Positions 1-7,750 are shown, counted from the first letter of the stretch. The stretch is DNA of 64,000 nt from an uncultured Atopobiaceae bacterium (GCA_944320975.1 CALUJM010000006.1:54995-118994), one strand, 5' to 3'. Translations and numbers: made by a program. Notes: a model not told the origin generated them from the letters alone.

Positions 1-867
1 GGAGACGCGCATGGCCGAGAACGCGCGGCGCAGCTCCGCCATGTCGGACGGGGACGCCGTGACCCACGCCATGCCGGAGCTGGGGAAGGTCACCTTGGCC
101 GTGGACGCGAACTCGTAGACGAGGTTGTCGGCGCCCGCCTCCGCGAGCGCGTCGAAGATGTTGAGCAGGGGCTCGCCCTCGCCGGCGAAGGTGTGCACGG
201 CGTAGGCGTTGTCCCAGAAGATGCGGAAGTCGGGGGCAGCGGGCTTGAGGGCTGCGAAGGCGCGCACAACGTCGTCGGAGTAGGTGATGCCGGTGGGGTT
301 GGCGTACCTGGGCACGCACCAGATGCCCTTGACCTGCGGGTCCTTCTCGACCAGCTCGCGCACGACGTCCATGTCCGGACCGTCCTCGCGCATGGGCACC
401 GGGACGTTCTCGATGCCGAAGCTCTCGGTCACGGTGAAGTGGCGGTCGTAGCCGGGCGCGGGGCAGAGGAACTTGACGGTCCCCTGCTGGCACCAGGGCT
501 TGCAGCCGGCGATGCCGTGGACGTAGCCGTTCTCGACGCAGTCGTACATGAGGTTGAGGCTCGAGGAGCCGATGACGCTCACGTTGGCGGGGTCGACGCC
601 GAGCAGCTCGGCGGCGAGGGCGCGCGCGGAGGGCAGGCCGTCGGGGTCACCGTAGTTGTCGACCGAGGAGCCGCCGTCGGTGAGGTCGGTCTCGCTGGTC
701 ACGAGGTCGAGCATGGGCTTGGAAAGCGCGGTCTGCTCGGGGCTCGGCTTGCCGCGGGCCATGTCAAGCTTGAGGTTCAGGGCGCGCAGGTCGTCCGCCT
801 GGCGCTCGAGGTCGGCGAGGGCGGCGTCGAGCGCGGCATCGGTCATGTTCTGATACGCGGATGTCAT
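1..867 (-). CDS. PLP-dependent class I aminotransferase (MocR-type family), 3' end off the window
   Basis: This is the first 289 codons of a fold-type I pyridoxal-phosphate aminotransferase; the rest lies beyond the left edge. The N-terminal run LDMARGKPSPEQ, the substrate-loop region YGDPDGLPSAR, the NPTG segment (YANPTGITYS) and the PLP lysine in FASTAKVTF (about residue 258) are all visible. It probably catalyses transamination of an amino acid to a 2-oxo acid in the cytoplasm; the exact substrate cannot be read from sequence. The start at 867 has a good ribosome binding site (GGAGGAACC). It is transcribed divergently from the small gene at 977. Confidence 0.9.
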   Translation of the reverse strand, partial: MTSAYQNMTDAALDAALADLERQADDLRALNLKLDMARGKPSPEQTALSKPMLDLVTSETDLTDGGSSVDNYGDPDGLPSARALAAELLGVDPANVSVIGSSSLNLMYDCVENGYVHGIAGCKPWCQQGTVKFLCPAPGYDRHFTVTESFGIENVPVPMREDGPDMDVVRELVEKDPQVKGIWCVPRYANPTGITYSDDVVRAFAALKPAAPDFRIFWDNAYAVHTFAGEGEPLLNIFDALAEAGADNLVYEFASTAKVTFPSSGMAWVTASPSDMAELRRAFSAMRVS

Positions 868-976
868 GGTTCCTCCTCCGGGATTCCCGTCTAAGGGTCC
901 CGCCTAGTATAGATGCATTCCGCCACGGGGCTGCTACCATGTTTGGGACGAAAAGAAGCGCTTACAGGGAGGCCAC

Positions 977-1243
977 ATGTTCGGGACGGACGTTCGCAGC
1001 GAGGACTACGGCGAGCTGCAGCGACTCGTCGACGCCATCTTTGTGCCGGGCGTCTCCTCGGCCGCCACCTGCTCCAAGCTCGACGTGGTGACGCGCGCGG
1101 AGATCTTCGACCTGAGCGCCGACCTCGCCGAGGTCGTGGAGGCCCTCCCCTCGCGCACCTACACGCGCCAGCGCCTCTGCGACCAGATCAACTCCATCCT
1201 GATCGGCCACGGCTGGGCCGGCACCTACGGCACCGTCGAGTAA
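977..1243 (+). CDS. Small conserved-looking protein of unknown function (88 aa)
   Basis: An 88-residue soluble protein with a clear ribosome binding site (AGGGAGGCCAC before ATG). The sequence contains a helical segment with many acidic residues and a C-terminal part (RQRLCDQINSILIGHGWAGTYGT) that looks like a compact helical fold. I do not recognise the family. It is followed by a hairpin terminator shared with the convergent yebC gene. Codon use matches its neighbours, so it is probably native. Confidence 0.75.
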   Translation: MFGTDVRSEDYGELQRLVDAIFVPGVSSAATCSKLDVVTRAEIFDLSADLAEVVEALPSRTYTRQRLCDQINSILIGHGWAGTYGTVE

Positions 1244-1282
1244 AAGCACGGCCAACCCGCGACCTTTCGGCATATACGACAC

Positions 1283-1356
1283 GGGCGCCCCCGTTCTTCT
1301 CGCCCGGCGACTTCTGCGCGCAGCGCGGTGAGCCGGAGAGAAGAACGGGGGCGCCC
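1283..1356. terminator. Bidirectional hairpin with the 10-mer in each arm
   Basis: Perfect 19-base arms (1283-1301 and 1338-1356) with a 36-base loop lie between convergent genes. Each arm carries the window-wide motif: GTTCTTCTCG at 1293 and GAGAAGAAC at 1338. The placement fits a terminator for both genes; the paired motif resembles inverted uptake sequences used as terminators in Neisseria. Confidence 0.7.
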
Positions 1357-1382
1357 CCTGGTGCGTATGGGACGAGCGCTGC

Positions 1383-2180
1383 CTACTCCTCGTCGAGGGC
1401 GGCCACGATCTCGTCGGTCATGTCCATGGTGTGGTAGACGTTCTGGACGTCCTCCAGCTCGTCGAGGCGGTCGACGAGGCGCTGGACCTTCTTGGCGTCG
1501 GCCACGGAGACCTGCGTCGGGGTCGTGGGGACCATGGTGAGCTCGGAGCCCTTGACCTCGATGCCCTGCTCCTCGAGGGACTTCTGGACGTCCTGCATCT
1601 TGTCGTAGGCGGTCCAGACGATCCACTCCTCGCCGGCGTCCTCGTAGTCCTCGCCGCCGGCCTCGGCCACGGCCATCATGAACTCGTCCTCGTCGACGGC
1701 GTTCTCCTTGTCGGCGACCTTCTTGTCCTCGGACTTGATGATCTTCTCGACAGCGATGGAGCCCTTGCGCTCGAACTGGAACGCGACGGAGCCGGAGGTG
1801 CCGAGCGAGCCGCCGGAGTGGGAGAAGGCGGAGCGCACGTCGGCGGCGGTGCGGTTCTTGTTGTCGGTCAGGCAGTCGACGTAGACTGCCACGCCGGCGG
1901 GACCGTAGCCCTCGTAGGTGATCTCGGCGTAGTTGGCGGCGTCGGAGCCGGAGCCAAAGGCCTTGTCGATAGCGGCCTTGATCTTGGCGTTGGGCATGGA
2001 GACCATACGGGCGCGGGCAACGGCGGCCGCGAGGGTGGCGTTGTTGTCCGGGTTGGGGTCGCCGCCGAGCTTGGCCGCAACGGTGATGTTGCGGGAGAGC
2101 TTGGAGAAGAGCGACGAGCGCTTGGCGTCGATGGCGGCCTTCTTGTGCTTGGTGGTTGCCCACTTAGAGTGTCCGGACAT
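1383..2180 (-). CDS. yebC: YebC/PmpR family regulator (TACO1-like)
   Basis: A 265-residue member of the YebC/PmpR family, cytoplasmic proteins proposed to act as transcription regulators and, in newer work on the family, to help ribosomes at proline stretches. The signature start MSGHSKWATTKHKKAA and the internal blocks PDNNATLAAAVARAR and YEGYGPAGVAVYVDCLTDN are diagnostic. It is slightly longer than the usual 245-250 residues because of an acidic insertion near residues 155-185. The start at 2180 follows AAGGAGATGTAC. It is a single gene, ending at the hairpin shared with the small gene at 977. Confidence 0.96.
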   Translation of the reverse strand: MSGHSKWATTKHKKAAIDAKRSSLFSKLSRNITVAAKLGGDPNPDNNATLAAAVARARMVSMPNAKIKAAIDKAFGSGSDAANYAEITYEGYGPAGVAVYVDCLTDNKNRTAADVRSAFSHSGGSLGTSGSVAFQFERKGSIAVEKIIKSEDKKVADKENAVDEDEFMMAVAEAGGEDYEDAGEEWIVWTAYDKMQDVQKSLEEQGIEVKGSELTMVPTTPTQVSVADAKKVQRLVDRLDELEDVQNVYHTMDMTDEIVAALDEE

Positions 2181-2295
2181 GTACATCTCCTTCTTGCCCC
2201 GCTTGCGGCTGCCCTCCGCGCGAGGCCCTCGACAATGATTCATGGCATGAAACATGCCTACGATATCCAAGTGTCGCTGGGTTGTAAAGGGCCGT

Positions 2296-2392
2296 GGCGA
2301 CGGGGGCGTGTGACAATTAGGACAGGTTGGATTGTCACATCGAACCGATGTGACAATCCAACCTGTCCTAATTGTCACACGCCCCCGTCGCC
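2296..2392. repeat. 97-bp palindrome, GTGACAATTAGGACAGG family
   Basis: Almost perfect inverted repeat with arms of about 45 bases around the centre CGAACCG. It contains GTGACAATTAGGACAGGTT and its complement, also found in the palindromes at 43999 and 59820. It lies upstream of yebC and four bases from the stop codon of the ECF S component, so it may serve as that gene's terminator. Confidence 0.9.
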
Positions 2393-2396
2393 GCAC

Positions 2397-3107
2397 TCAC
2401 AGGTCGTACTTGGCAACGACGCGGCGAATCGCGCGGCCCCAGGGCTGCCAGATCGCCGCGAGAAAGACCGCCGTCGCCGCGCCGTGCGTCACGTCGAGCG
2501 GCAAGCTCGCCGCGCAGGCAGCGAGCGCGGCAGGCCAGGTGAGCGGCTGGACGTAGCCGAGAACGTGGTAGCCGTTCAGGATGAGGCCGTAGACCAGGCC
2601 GGAGACTATGCCCCAGCCGTAGAGGACCGGCGTGCGGGAGAGCAGGTCCTTCTCCCCCAGGAGACCGCCGACGTAGCCCACGAGACCCCACGCATACATC
2701 TGCCAGGGCGTCCACGGCCCTTGGCCGAAGAAGAAGTTCGAGAGCAGGGCGGCGAGCGCACCCACCACAAATCCGCTGCGCCGGCCGAGCGCCGCACCCG
2801 CCACGATGGCGATCGCCGAGACCGGCTTGACGTCCGGGAGCGGGGCAAAGAGCACCCGACCCGCGGCGGCGAGCGCGGCGAGCACGGCTGTGGGCATGAG
2901 CTGGCGAAGCGCGGGGCGCGAGGCCTCGAAGCCCGCGAACATGAGGCCGACCGCAAGCGCTGCCAGGACCAAGGTGAGGCCGGCCGTCGCACGCACGCCT
3001 GCGGCCGCGAGGGCGACCATGGCAACGGGCACGACCACGAGCGCGGGCGCCTCGGCGGCGCGAATGAGACCGGCGAGCGGCCGGCGTGTTTGCTCATCGA
3101 CAATCAT
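2397..3107 (-). CDS. ECF transporter S component (substrate-binding membrane subunit)
   Basis: A 236-residue integral membrane protein with about six hydrophobic segments. The stretch NFFFGQGPWTPWQMYAWGL, preceded by a GAALGRRSGFVVGALAAL helix, is typical of ECF S components of the CbrT-like group. It would bind a vitamin and dock with the T and ATPase subunits encoded at 3686-6032. The DUF4430 lipoprotein in the same locus suggests a corrinoid as substrate, which is inference. The ATG at 3107 has no obvious ribosome binding site. A divergent acidic gene (3152-3577) separates it from the ATPase and T genes. Confidence 0.85.
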   Translation of the reverse strand: MIVDEQTRRPLAGLIRAAEAPALVVVPVAMVALAAAGVRATAGLTLVLAALAVGLMFAGFEASRPALRQLMPTAVLAALAAAGRVLFAPLPDVKPVSAIAIVAGAALGRRSGFVVGALAALLSNFFFGQGPWTPWQMYAWGLVGYVGGLLGEKDLLSRTPVLYGWGIVSGLVYGLILNGYHVLGYVQPLTWPAALAACAASLPLDVTHGAATAVFLAAIWQPWGRAIRRVVAKYDL

Positions 3108-3151
3108 GGGTAACAGTTTGCCATAGAGGCGGCGACGTTTAGGGAGGCACC

Positions 3152-3577
3152 ATGCTGTACATCGGCAATTTCAGCTACAACGACGACTCGGACAGCAAGG
3201 ACAACTACTGCCTCATGCCCTGCGTCGTGGAGGCGGACGACGCCGACGAGGCGATGCAGAAGTTCGCCGAGCACTTCCAGCAGATCCGCAAGGGTTCCGA
3301 CCTGCTCGACGGCGCGCACGAGATCTACCTCGACTCCCTCTGCGAGCTCGAGGGAGCGCCCTCCGAGCCCGTGATTTGCCAGTGGCAGAAGATCGTGCCC
3401 GCGATGGACGGCCTGTGCTCGATCACGAGTGCGCTCCCCGTGGTAGACGAGGACAGCGACTTCGCCAACGCCTATGGGTGGGGCGAGGACGATGAGGACG
3501 AGCACGGCCACTACGACGACTTGGATGACCTCGACGAGGACGCCATGTCCGAGAGCGAGCCGTTCCTGCTGTTCTAG
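3152..3577 (+). CDS. Acidic protein of unknown function (141 aa)
   Basis: A strongly acidic soluble protein with a good ribosome binding site (AGGGAGGCACC). The first 100 residues look like a folded domain with a pattern of aromatic and acidic residues (EADDADEAMQKFAEHFQQIRKGSDLLDGAHEIYLDS); the last 40 residues are almost a run of Asp and Glu ending in PFLLF. I do not recognise the family. It sits divergently inside the ECF transporter locus, which may be coincidental. Confidence 0.75.
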   Translation: MLYIGNFSYNDDSDSKDNYCLMPCVVEADDADEAMQKFAEHFQQIRKGSDLLDGAHEIYLDSLCELEGAPSEPVICQWQKIVPAMDGLCSITSALPVVDEDSDFANAYGWGEDDEDEHGHYDDLDDLDEDAMSESEPFLLF

Positions 3578-3611
3578 GGGTCGAGGCGGGACGGGCCGTG
3601 CCCGCTCTGCT

Positions 3612-3680
3612 GCAATTTCGCCCTTCAGTCCATACTTTGCATGATGGCAGCGCAATTTATGGATTGAAGGTCGATTTTGC
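3612..3680. terminator. Imperfect inverted repeat between convergent genes
   Basis: Arms of 23 bases (3612-3634 and 3658-3680; TGCAATTTCGCCCTTCA against its near-complement) flank a 23-base loop. They lie between the end of the acidic gene and the end of the ECF ATPase gene, where a bidirectional terminator is expected. It is more AT-rich than the surroundings. Confidence 0.55.
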
Positions 3681-3685
3681 GCGGT

Positions 3686-5074
3686 TTACCAGAGCCACGA
3701 GTTGGCGAAGAACTCCGCGGTGGACTCGGTCAGCGTGATTCCACCGTCGAACATAAGCGAGACGCGGTCGGCGACGGCGCGGACAAACCCCATGTCATGC
3801 GTGGCGAGAAGGACGGTCGCACCGTCATCGCGAACCTCTGCCAGGCGCCGCGCGACCCGCTCGCGCTCCGCTCGGTCGAGCCCCTTGGTCGGTTCGTCAA
3901 GCAGCAGGAGACGCGGGCGCACGAGCAGCAGCTTCTCCAGCGCGAGCAGCTGCTGCTGCCCGCCAGAGAGGTCGTAGGGGTGGCGGTCTGCCGCGTCTTC
4001 GAGGCCGATGCGTGCGAGGGCCACGTCGACCTCCGCGCACCCGTATCCGCCGGCTCGCGACCACGCCTTGAGCTCATCTGCCACGGTCTCGCAGGAGAGC
4101 AGCGCCTTGGGCGCCTGAGGCAGGAGCGCCTGCGAAGCGGCGAGCCCGTTGCGCACACGACCGCGAGCGGGTCGCACCACGCCGGCAAGCGCGGAGAGCA
4201 GCGTGGACTTGCCGCAGCCGTTTGACCCCACGAGCGCGCGGACCTCCCCCTCCCCCACCGTGAGGTCGAGCTCGCGCAAGACCCAGCGAGCGTCGCGGGC
4301 GTAGCGGTACCAGACGTCGTCCGCGAGCAGTGCGCCCTTCCCGATTGTGCGAGCATGGGCCGCCGGGGCCTCCAAGGGGGGCTCTGTCGCGACTTCGGAG
4401 AGCGGGGCCATGCGCACCGACCCGCCCTCGAGGGCAAACGCGCAGGTGGCGTAGTCGGCCATCGTCCAGGGCGCGTGCGTTGCCACCACCACGGTGACGC
4501 CGAGCTCGCGGTTTGCGCGGAAGAGCAGCGAGAGGAAGTTCTTCTCGGCCAGAGGATCGAGCATGCTCGTGGGCTCGTCGAGCAGAAGCAGGCGCGGGCG
4601 CATCGCGAGCGCCGAAGCCAGGGCGAGTACCTGGCGCTGCCCGCCGGAGAGCTCCGCGGTGCGCGCGCGAAACCACGGCTCGATGCCGAGGAAGTTGCAG
4701 GTCTCGGCCACGCGCCGGCGCATCTCGGGCTCGGGCACGCCGAGATTCTCCAAGCCGAAGGCCAGCTCGTGCCACACGGTGTCGCAGACGATCTGCGCGT
4801 CCGGGCTCTGGAAGACGTATCCGACGGCGCGGGCCGAGGCCTGCGCGCCGAACTCGTGCGGGTCCGTCCCGAAAACGCGGACCGAGCCGCCGAGCCGGCC
4901 CGCGGGCGCGATCTCGGGCTTGGCCAGGCGCAGAAGCGTGGACTTGCCCGAGCCCGTTGCACCAACGAGCAGGGCAAACGCGCCTTCGGGCACCGCAAAC
5001 GAGGCGTCGAGAAGGACGGGCGACGTCGCGCCCGCATACGAGAAGGACACGCGGTCGAACTCAAGCGCGCTCAT
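3686..5074 (-). CDS. ECF transporter fused A-A' ATPase
   Basis: A 462-residue protein with two complete ABC ATPase domains in tandem, the energising subunits of an ECF-type vitamin importer. Domain 1 has Walker A GATGSGKS (residues 38-45), signature LSGGQ (142-146) and Walker B LLLLDEPTS; domain 2 has GSNGCGKS (283-290), LSGGQQQ and LLLLDEPTKGLD. Separate ECF ATPases are about 280 residues, so this is a fusion. The ATG at 5074 follows AAAGGAGAC and overlaps the end of the T component by 14 bases, so the two are translationally coupled. Confidence 0.95.
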   Translation of the reverse strand: MSALEFDRVSFSYAGATSPVLLDASFAVPEGAFALLVGATGSGKSTLLRLAKPEIAPAGRLGGSVRVFGTDPHEFGAQASARAVGYVFQSPDAQIVCDTVWHELAFGLENLGVPEPEMRRRVAETCNFLGIEPWFRARTAELSGGQRQVLALASALAMRPRLLLLDEPTSMLDPLAEKNFLSLLFRANRELGVTVVVATHAPWTMADYATCAFALEGGSVRMAPLSEVATEPPLEAPAAHARTIGKGALLADDVWYRYARDARWVLRELDLTVGEGEVRALVGSNGCGKSTLLSALAGVVRPARGRVRNGLAASQALLPQAPKALLSCETVADELKAWSRAGGYGCAEVDVALARIGLEDAADRHPYDLSGGQQQLLALEKLLLVRPRLLLLDEPTKGLDRAERERVARRLAEVRDDGATVLLATHDMGFVRAVADRVSLMFDGGITLTESTAEFFANSWLW

Positions 5075-6032
5075 CGGACGTCTCCTTTGGTCGCGGGGGG
5101 ACGGGTGAGACAGTGGGGACGGGTTCGTTTGTCTCATGAAGAGCATGAGACAAACGAACCCGTCCCCACTGTCTCACCCGTCCCCGCTGTCTCACCCGCT
5201 CCACGTTCGGAAGCGCCATCAGCAGAGCCCACGGCACGTAGGCCCACCACGGTCCGAGCTCCCCCATCGTGGGGTAGAAGCGCCAGCTCGCGCACAGCTG
5301 CCACGCACACGCCGCGCAGACGACGAGCAGCCCCGCGACGCCTGCAAGCGCGGCTGCGTCGCGCCCGCGCAGCCGCTCGAGCCGATAGTTCGTGCGCGGG
5401 CGGCCCGATTCCCAGCCGCGGGCCCGCATGGCGTCCGCGCGCTCGACCGAGTCCTCGAGCGACCAGGTGAGCAGCATCGTCGAGGTGCGCGCGAGCTCGT
5501 CGCGAAGCCCCGGGCGCTGCCCGGAGGCCGTACAGGCGGCGACGGTCGCGCGCACCGTCTTCGCCCTGCCGAGCATCTGCGGCACGAGCTGCGACGCCAT
5601 CGACGCCACGAGCGGAAGGGTCCGCGCGCGTCGCTCCGACAGCGCGAGCAGGCGGTCCTGGGTCAGCACCGTTGCAGCCCCCTCGAACCACAGCACGGTG
5701 GCCACGAGCAGCGCGCCCATCGTCGCGCCGTACGCGAGGCTCTCCGCGTAGACGCTGCGCGGCCCCACCTTGAAGAGCAGCGTGGAGCCCGATGCCGAGA
5801 AGAACGGGTTGAGCACGCATACGAGCGCGAGCAGGGGCAGCTGCCAGGCGAGCCCGCGCGCCGTCGCGCGCACGCCGCGCGCGAGCAGCGAGAACGCGCA
5901 CGCGCCGCCGAGCGACAGCGCCACGAGCACGGGCTGAACCGCCAGCATCGTGAGCACGGCCGTCCCTGCGAAAAGGGTCGCGGGGACGGCCACGTGCCAG
6001 GAGTCGAAGGGTGTGGGACGCGCGGGCGCCAC
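5061..6032 (-). CDS. ECF transporter T component (EcfT/CbiQ family), tail read from a palindrome
   Basis: A 323-residue membrane coupling subunit. Hydrophobic helices near the N-terminus, the conserved helical region with ADAMRARGWESGRPRTNY (the Ala-Arg-Gly coupling motif of EcfT) and late membrane helices are visible. It links the S component to the A-A' ATPase. The likely GTG start at 6032 lies directly after GGCGAGAAGAAC, 26 bases after the DUF4430 gene. About 35 C-terminal residues, after MALPNVERV, are encoded by the palindrome at 5098-5184 and look unrelated to the family; the native stop has probably been lost. Confidence 0.88.
   Translation of the reverse strand: MAPARPTPFDSWHVAVPATLFAGTAVLTMLAVQPVLVALSLGGACAFSLLARGVRATARGLAWQLPLLALVCVLNPFFSASGSTLLFKVGPRSVYAESLAYGATMGALLVATVLWFEGAATVLTQDRLLALSERRARTLPLVASMASQLVPQMLGRAKTVRATVAACTASGQRPGLRDELARTSTMLLTWSLEDSVERADAMRARGWESGRPRTNYRLERLRGRDAAALAGVAGLLVVCAACAWQLCASWRFYPTMGELGPWWAYVPWALLMALPNVERVRQRGRVRQWGRVRLSHALHETNEPVPTVSPVPPRPKETSDERA
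5098..5184. repeat. 87-bp palindrome inside the 3' end of the T component gene
   Basis: Near-perfect inverted repeat with arms of about 40 bases; the core GTGAGACAGTGGGGACGGG recurs complementarily. An extra half copy (GCTGTCTCACCCG) follows at 5186. It is read as the C-terminus of the T component and precedes the ATPase ribosome binding site. Confidence 0.92.
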
Positions 6033-6058
6033 GTTCTTCTCGCCGCTTCTCTCGCTGG

Positions 6059-6541
6059 CTACTCGGTGAACTCGGTCACGTAGGTCCAGGTGATGACGTC
6101 GCCGTCGGCGACCTCGAGCTGGGAGCAGCCGACCTCCGCCATCTCGCCGTTGACCTCGAACATCCAGCCGCTCATGTCGCCGAAGTCCCCGCCGGCGAGG
6201 CCGTTGATGCCCTGGACGTACATACCGTAGTCGGAGTCGGATGCGTTGACGTCGGCGCCGGTCGCGACCAGCGCGTCGTAGACCGTGGAGCCCTCGACGA
6301 GCTCGACGTCGTAGCTCGAGAGCTCGCCCTCGCCGGCCGTGGCGTCGATCTCCACCGTGGCCTCGACCGCGGCCTGCTGCTCCTGACCGGCGTCGGAGGT
6401 TGCGTCGCCGCCGGTCGCGGCCGGTGTGCCGCCGCAGGCAGCGACGGTCAGCGCCAGCGCGACGGCCGCGGCGCCCGCGGCGAGCCTCGTGAGCAGGTTC
6501 TTCTCGGCGTGGTTCTTCTGTGCAAGGTTGCGCATGGACAT
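6059..6541 (-). CDS. DUF4430 (transcobalamin-like) lipoprotein
   Basis: A 160-residue secreted lipoprotein: a basic N-terminus, hydrophobic stretch and lipobox LTVAACGG place it on the outer face of the membrane. Residues from about 60 on (VELVEGSTVYDALVATGADV ... GWMFEVNG) match DUF4430, the beta-grasp domain also found at the C-terminus of transcobalamin and intrinsic factor. It probably captures or presents the substrate to the ECF transporter whose T and ATPase genes follow immediately. Two ATGs (6541 and 6535) are possible; GTGAGGCACC precedes the first. Confidence 0.88.
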   Translation of the reverse strand: MSMRNLAQKNHAEKNLLTRLAAGAAAVALALTVAACGGTPAATGGDATSDAGQEQQAAVEATVEIDATAGEGELSSYDVELVEGSTVYDALVATGADVNASDSDYGMYVQGINGLAGGDFGDMSGWMFEVNGEMAEVGCSQLEVADGDVITWTYVTEFTE

Positions 6542-6699
6542 GGTGCCTCACTCTCTCCCTGGAACCAGGGCGTCGGGAGGGCAAGGCGAGGCGGGCGACC
6601 GGGCGGTCGCCGCCTCAAGACACAGCCGGGTGCTGATCCGGAGTCAAACCGGAGCCGTTTTCAACATGACGTAGCAGCTGCGCGAGCCGTGCCCTCTAT
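6542..6699 (-). promoter_or_regulatory. Leader upstream of the DUF4430-ECF operon, hairpin-rich
   Basis: The 158 bases between the SGNH gene end and the lipoprotein start contain a strong GC hairpin (GGCGGCGACCGCCCGGTCGCC on the minus strand, split by a short loop), a second stem CTGGTTCCAG and an upstream TCCGG...CCGGA stem. It must hold the operon promoter. It could be a regulatory leader, but I cannot match it to a cobalamin or other riboswitch consensus. Confidence 0.35.
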
Positions 6700-7401
6700 T
6701 CAAATGGAGTCCCCAGTGTAGCAGTCTGTCAATTGGGGACTGTCCCCAATTGACAGAAGCGAGGGACGCATGAGGTCGGCCAGGCGGCGGAAGCCCTCCT
6801 CGGTAAGGTGCAGCCCGTCGGCGTAGAGCTCGGCGCGCGTGCGGCCCCGCTCGTCGAGAAACGCATCGAAGACGTCGAGGAAGCTCACGCGCCCGTCGCG
6901 GATGAGCTCGCGCTCCTGGTCCAAGATCATGCGCAGGAGGTCGTTGCTGCGCGCGCACGGCTTGGCGCAGTAGCCGTCGAGCTCCTCCACGCACGGAAGC
7001 GGACTCCACAGCAGCACGCGCGCCTCCGGCAGGTTGCCGAGCACGAGGTCGACGAGGTCGCGCACGCTGCAGGCGACGTCGCGCGGACTCGCCATGACGG
7101 TGTTGCCCAGGTCGTTGGTGCCCACCATCAGCACGACCAGACGCGGGCGGCGCTTGATGACCGCCTCGTCTGCAAGCCAGAGCAGCTCCTCGGAGACGGC
7201 GCCCGCCACGCCGCAGTTCTGGACGCCCGGCAGCTCCGGGAAGAGCCGCTCCACGGGAAAGAGCTGCGTCAGCGAGTCGCCGTAGAAGACCACGCCGCCG
7301 GGCTCCGCGGCATCGGTGGCGCGCACGATCTCGAGCATGCGCTCCAGTTGCGGGCCACGCAGCTGGAAAAAGCACGGGTTGTAGGCCATGTTCTCGCGCA
7401 C
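6700..7401 (-). CDS. SGNH/GDSL-family hydrolase, tail read from a palindrome
   Basis: A cytoplasmic-looking esterase/lipase-type hydrolase. The GDS block (VVFYGDSLTQLF) with the catalytic serine, the GTND block (VLMVGTNDLGNT) and the late DGLHLTEEGF block carrying the Asp-His pair are all present. The substrate is unknown; acyl or acetyl esters are usual. I prefer the GTG at 7401 because GGAGAAGAAC lies just upstream; ATG at 7413 or 7389 are alternatives. The last 20 or so residues (after LMRPS) are encoded by the palindrome at 6726-6756 and the DNA beyond it. Confidence 0.85.
   Translation of the reverse strand: MRENMAYNPCFFQLRGPQLERMLEIVRATDAAEPGGVVFYGDSLTQLFPVERLFPELPGVQNCGVAGAVSEELLWLADEAVIKRRPRLVVLMVGTNDLGNTVMASPRDVACSVRDLVDLVLGNLPEARVLLWSPLPCVEELDGYCAKPCARSNDLLRMILDQERELIRDGRVSFLDVFDAFLDERGRTRAELYADGLHLTEEGFRRLADLMRPSLLSIGDSPQLTDCYTGDSI
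6726..6756. repeat. 31-bp palindrome, AATTGGGGAC family
   Basis: Perfect palindrome built on CAATTGGGGACTGTCCCC and its complement. It lies inside the 3' end of the SGNH gene. Unlike related copies at 31426 or 36661 it ends in GTC rather than TAA, so it gives no stop codon and translation runs through. Confidence 0.93.
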
Positions 7402-7425
7402 GTTCTTCTCCATCCAAAGAGCGCG

Positions 7426-7460
7426 GTCTGCCAATTGGGGACTGTCCCCATTTTACAGAC
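7426..7460. repeat. Imperfect AATTGGGGAC palindrome
   Basis: A related copy (GTCTGCCAATTGGGGACTG and a decayed right arm CCCCATTTTACAGAC) lies between the SGNH start and the gene remnant at 7468. Two arm positions are mismatched, so it looks older than the copy at 6726. Confidence 0.8.
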
Positions 7461-7467
7461 CCGCAGG

Positions 7468-7587
7468 TTACAGCTCGCGGGCCAGGGTGTAGGCGGCTGC
7501 CATCGCGTCCTTGAAGACACGGTTGCGCACCTCCTGGATGCCGACCTTCAGGGGCGAGAACAGCAGCGGGTACTTCTCGGACGTCAT
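7468..7587 (-). pseudogene. 39-codon remnant of an old-yellow-enzyme type NADH:flavin oxidoreductase
   Basis: A short frame with a very strong ribosome binding site (GGAGAGGAGGCGATC) encodes MTSEKYPLLFSPLKVGIQEV followed by RNRVF. That start is characteristic of the FMN-binding barrel of FadH/enoate-reductase type enzymes (normally 400-670 residues). After residue 26 the sequence becomes DAMAAAYTLAREL and stops, which could be the enzyme's last residues joined by an internal deletion. It may still be translated as a peptide. Confidence 0.6.
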
Positions 7588-7750
7588 GATCGCCTCCTCT
7601 CCTTGGGCTTGCGACAACTATACGCCACAGGGCGAGAAGGACGCGCGCCTTCAGGCCGCGAGCAGCGATGCGGGGATGTCGTGACGCCCGCATGGAGGCC
7701 TGATGTGCGGGTAAACGGCTAGCATTTGCCCTCCGTCGAATCGAGGCCCC

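Noticed and set aside
193..894. Long plus-strand open frame across the aminotransferase region
   Set aside because: Its translation is Val/Gly/Ala-rich without domain features; the opposite strand encodes a clear PLP enzyme with the catalytic lysine and a strong ribosome site.
6542..6699. Possible cobalamin riboswitch before the DUF4430-ECF operon
   Set aside because: A few short pieces (GTTGAAAAC, CCCGGCTGTG) resemble the core loosely, but the B12 box and the paired core elements are not found.
6600..6700. tRNA-like T arm TCCGG-TTTGACT-CCGGA on the minus strand
   Set aside because: No matching acceptor, D or anticodon arms can be built around it, and position 56 of the T loop is not C.
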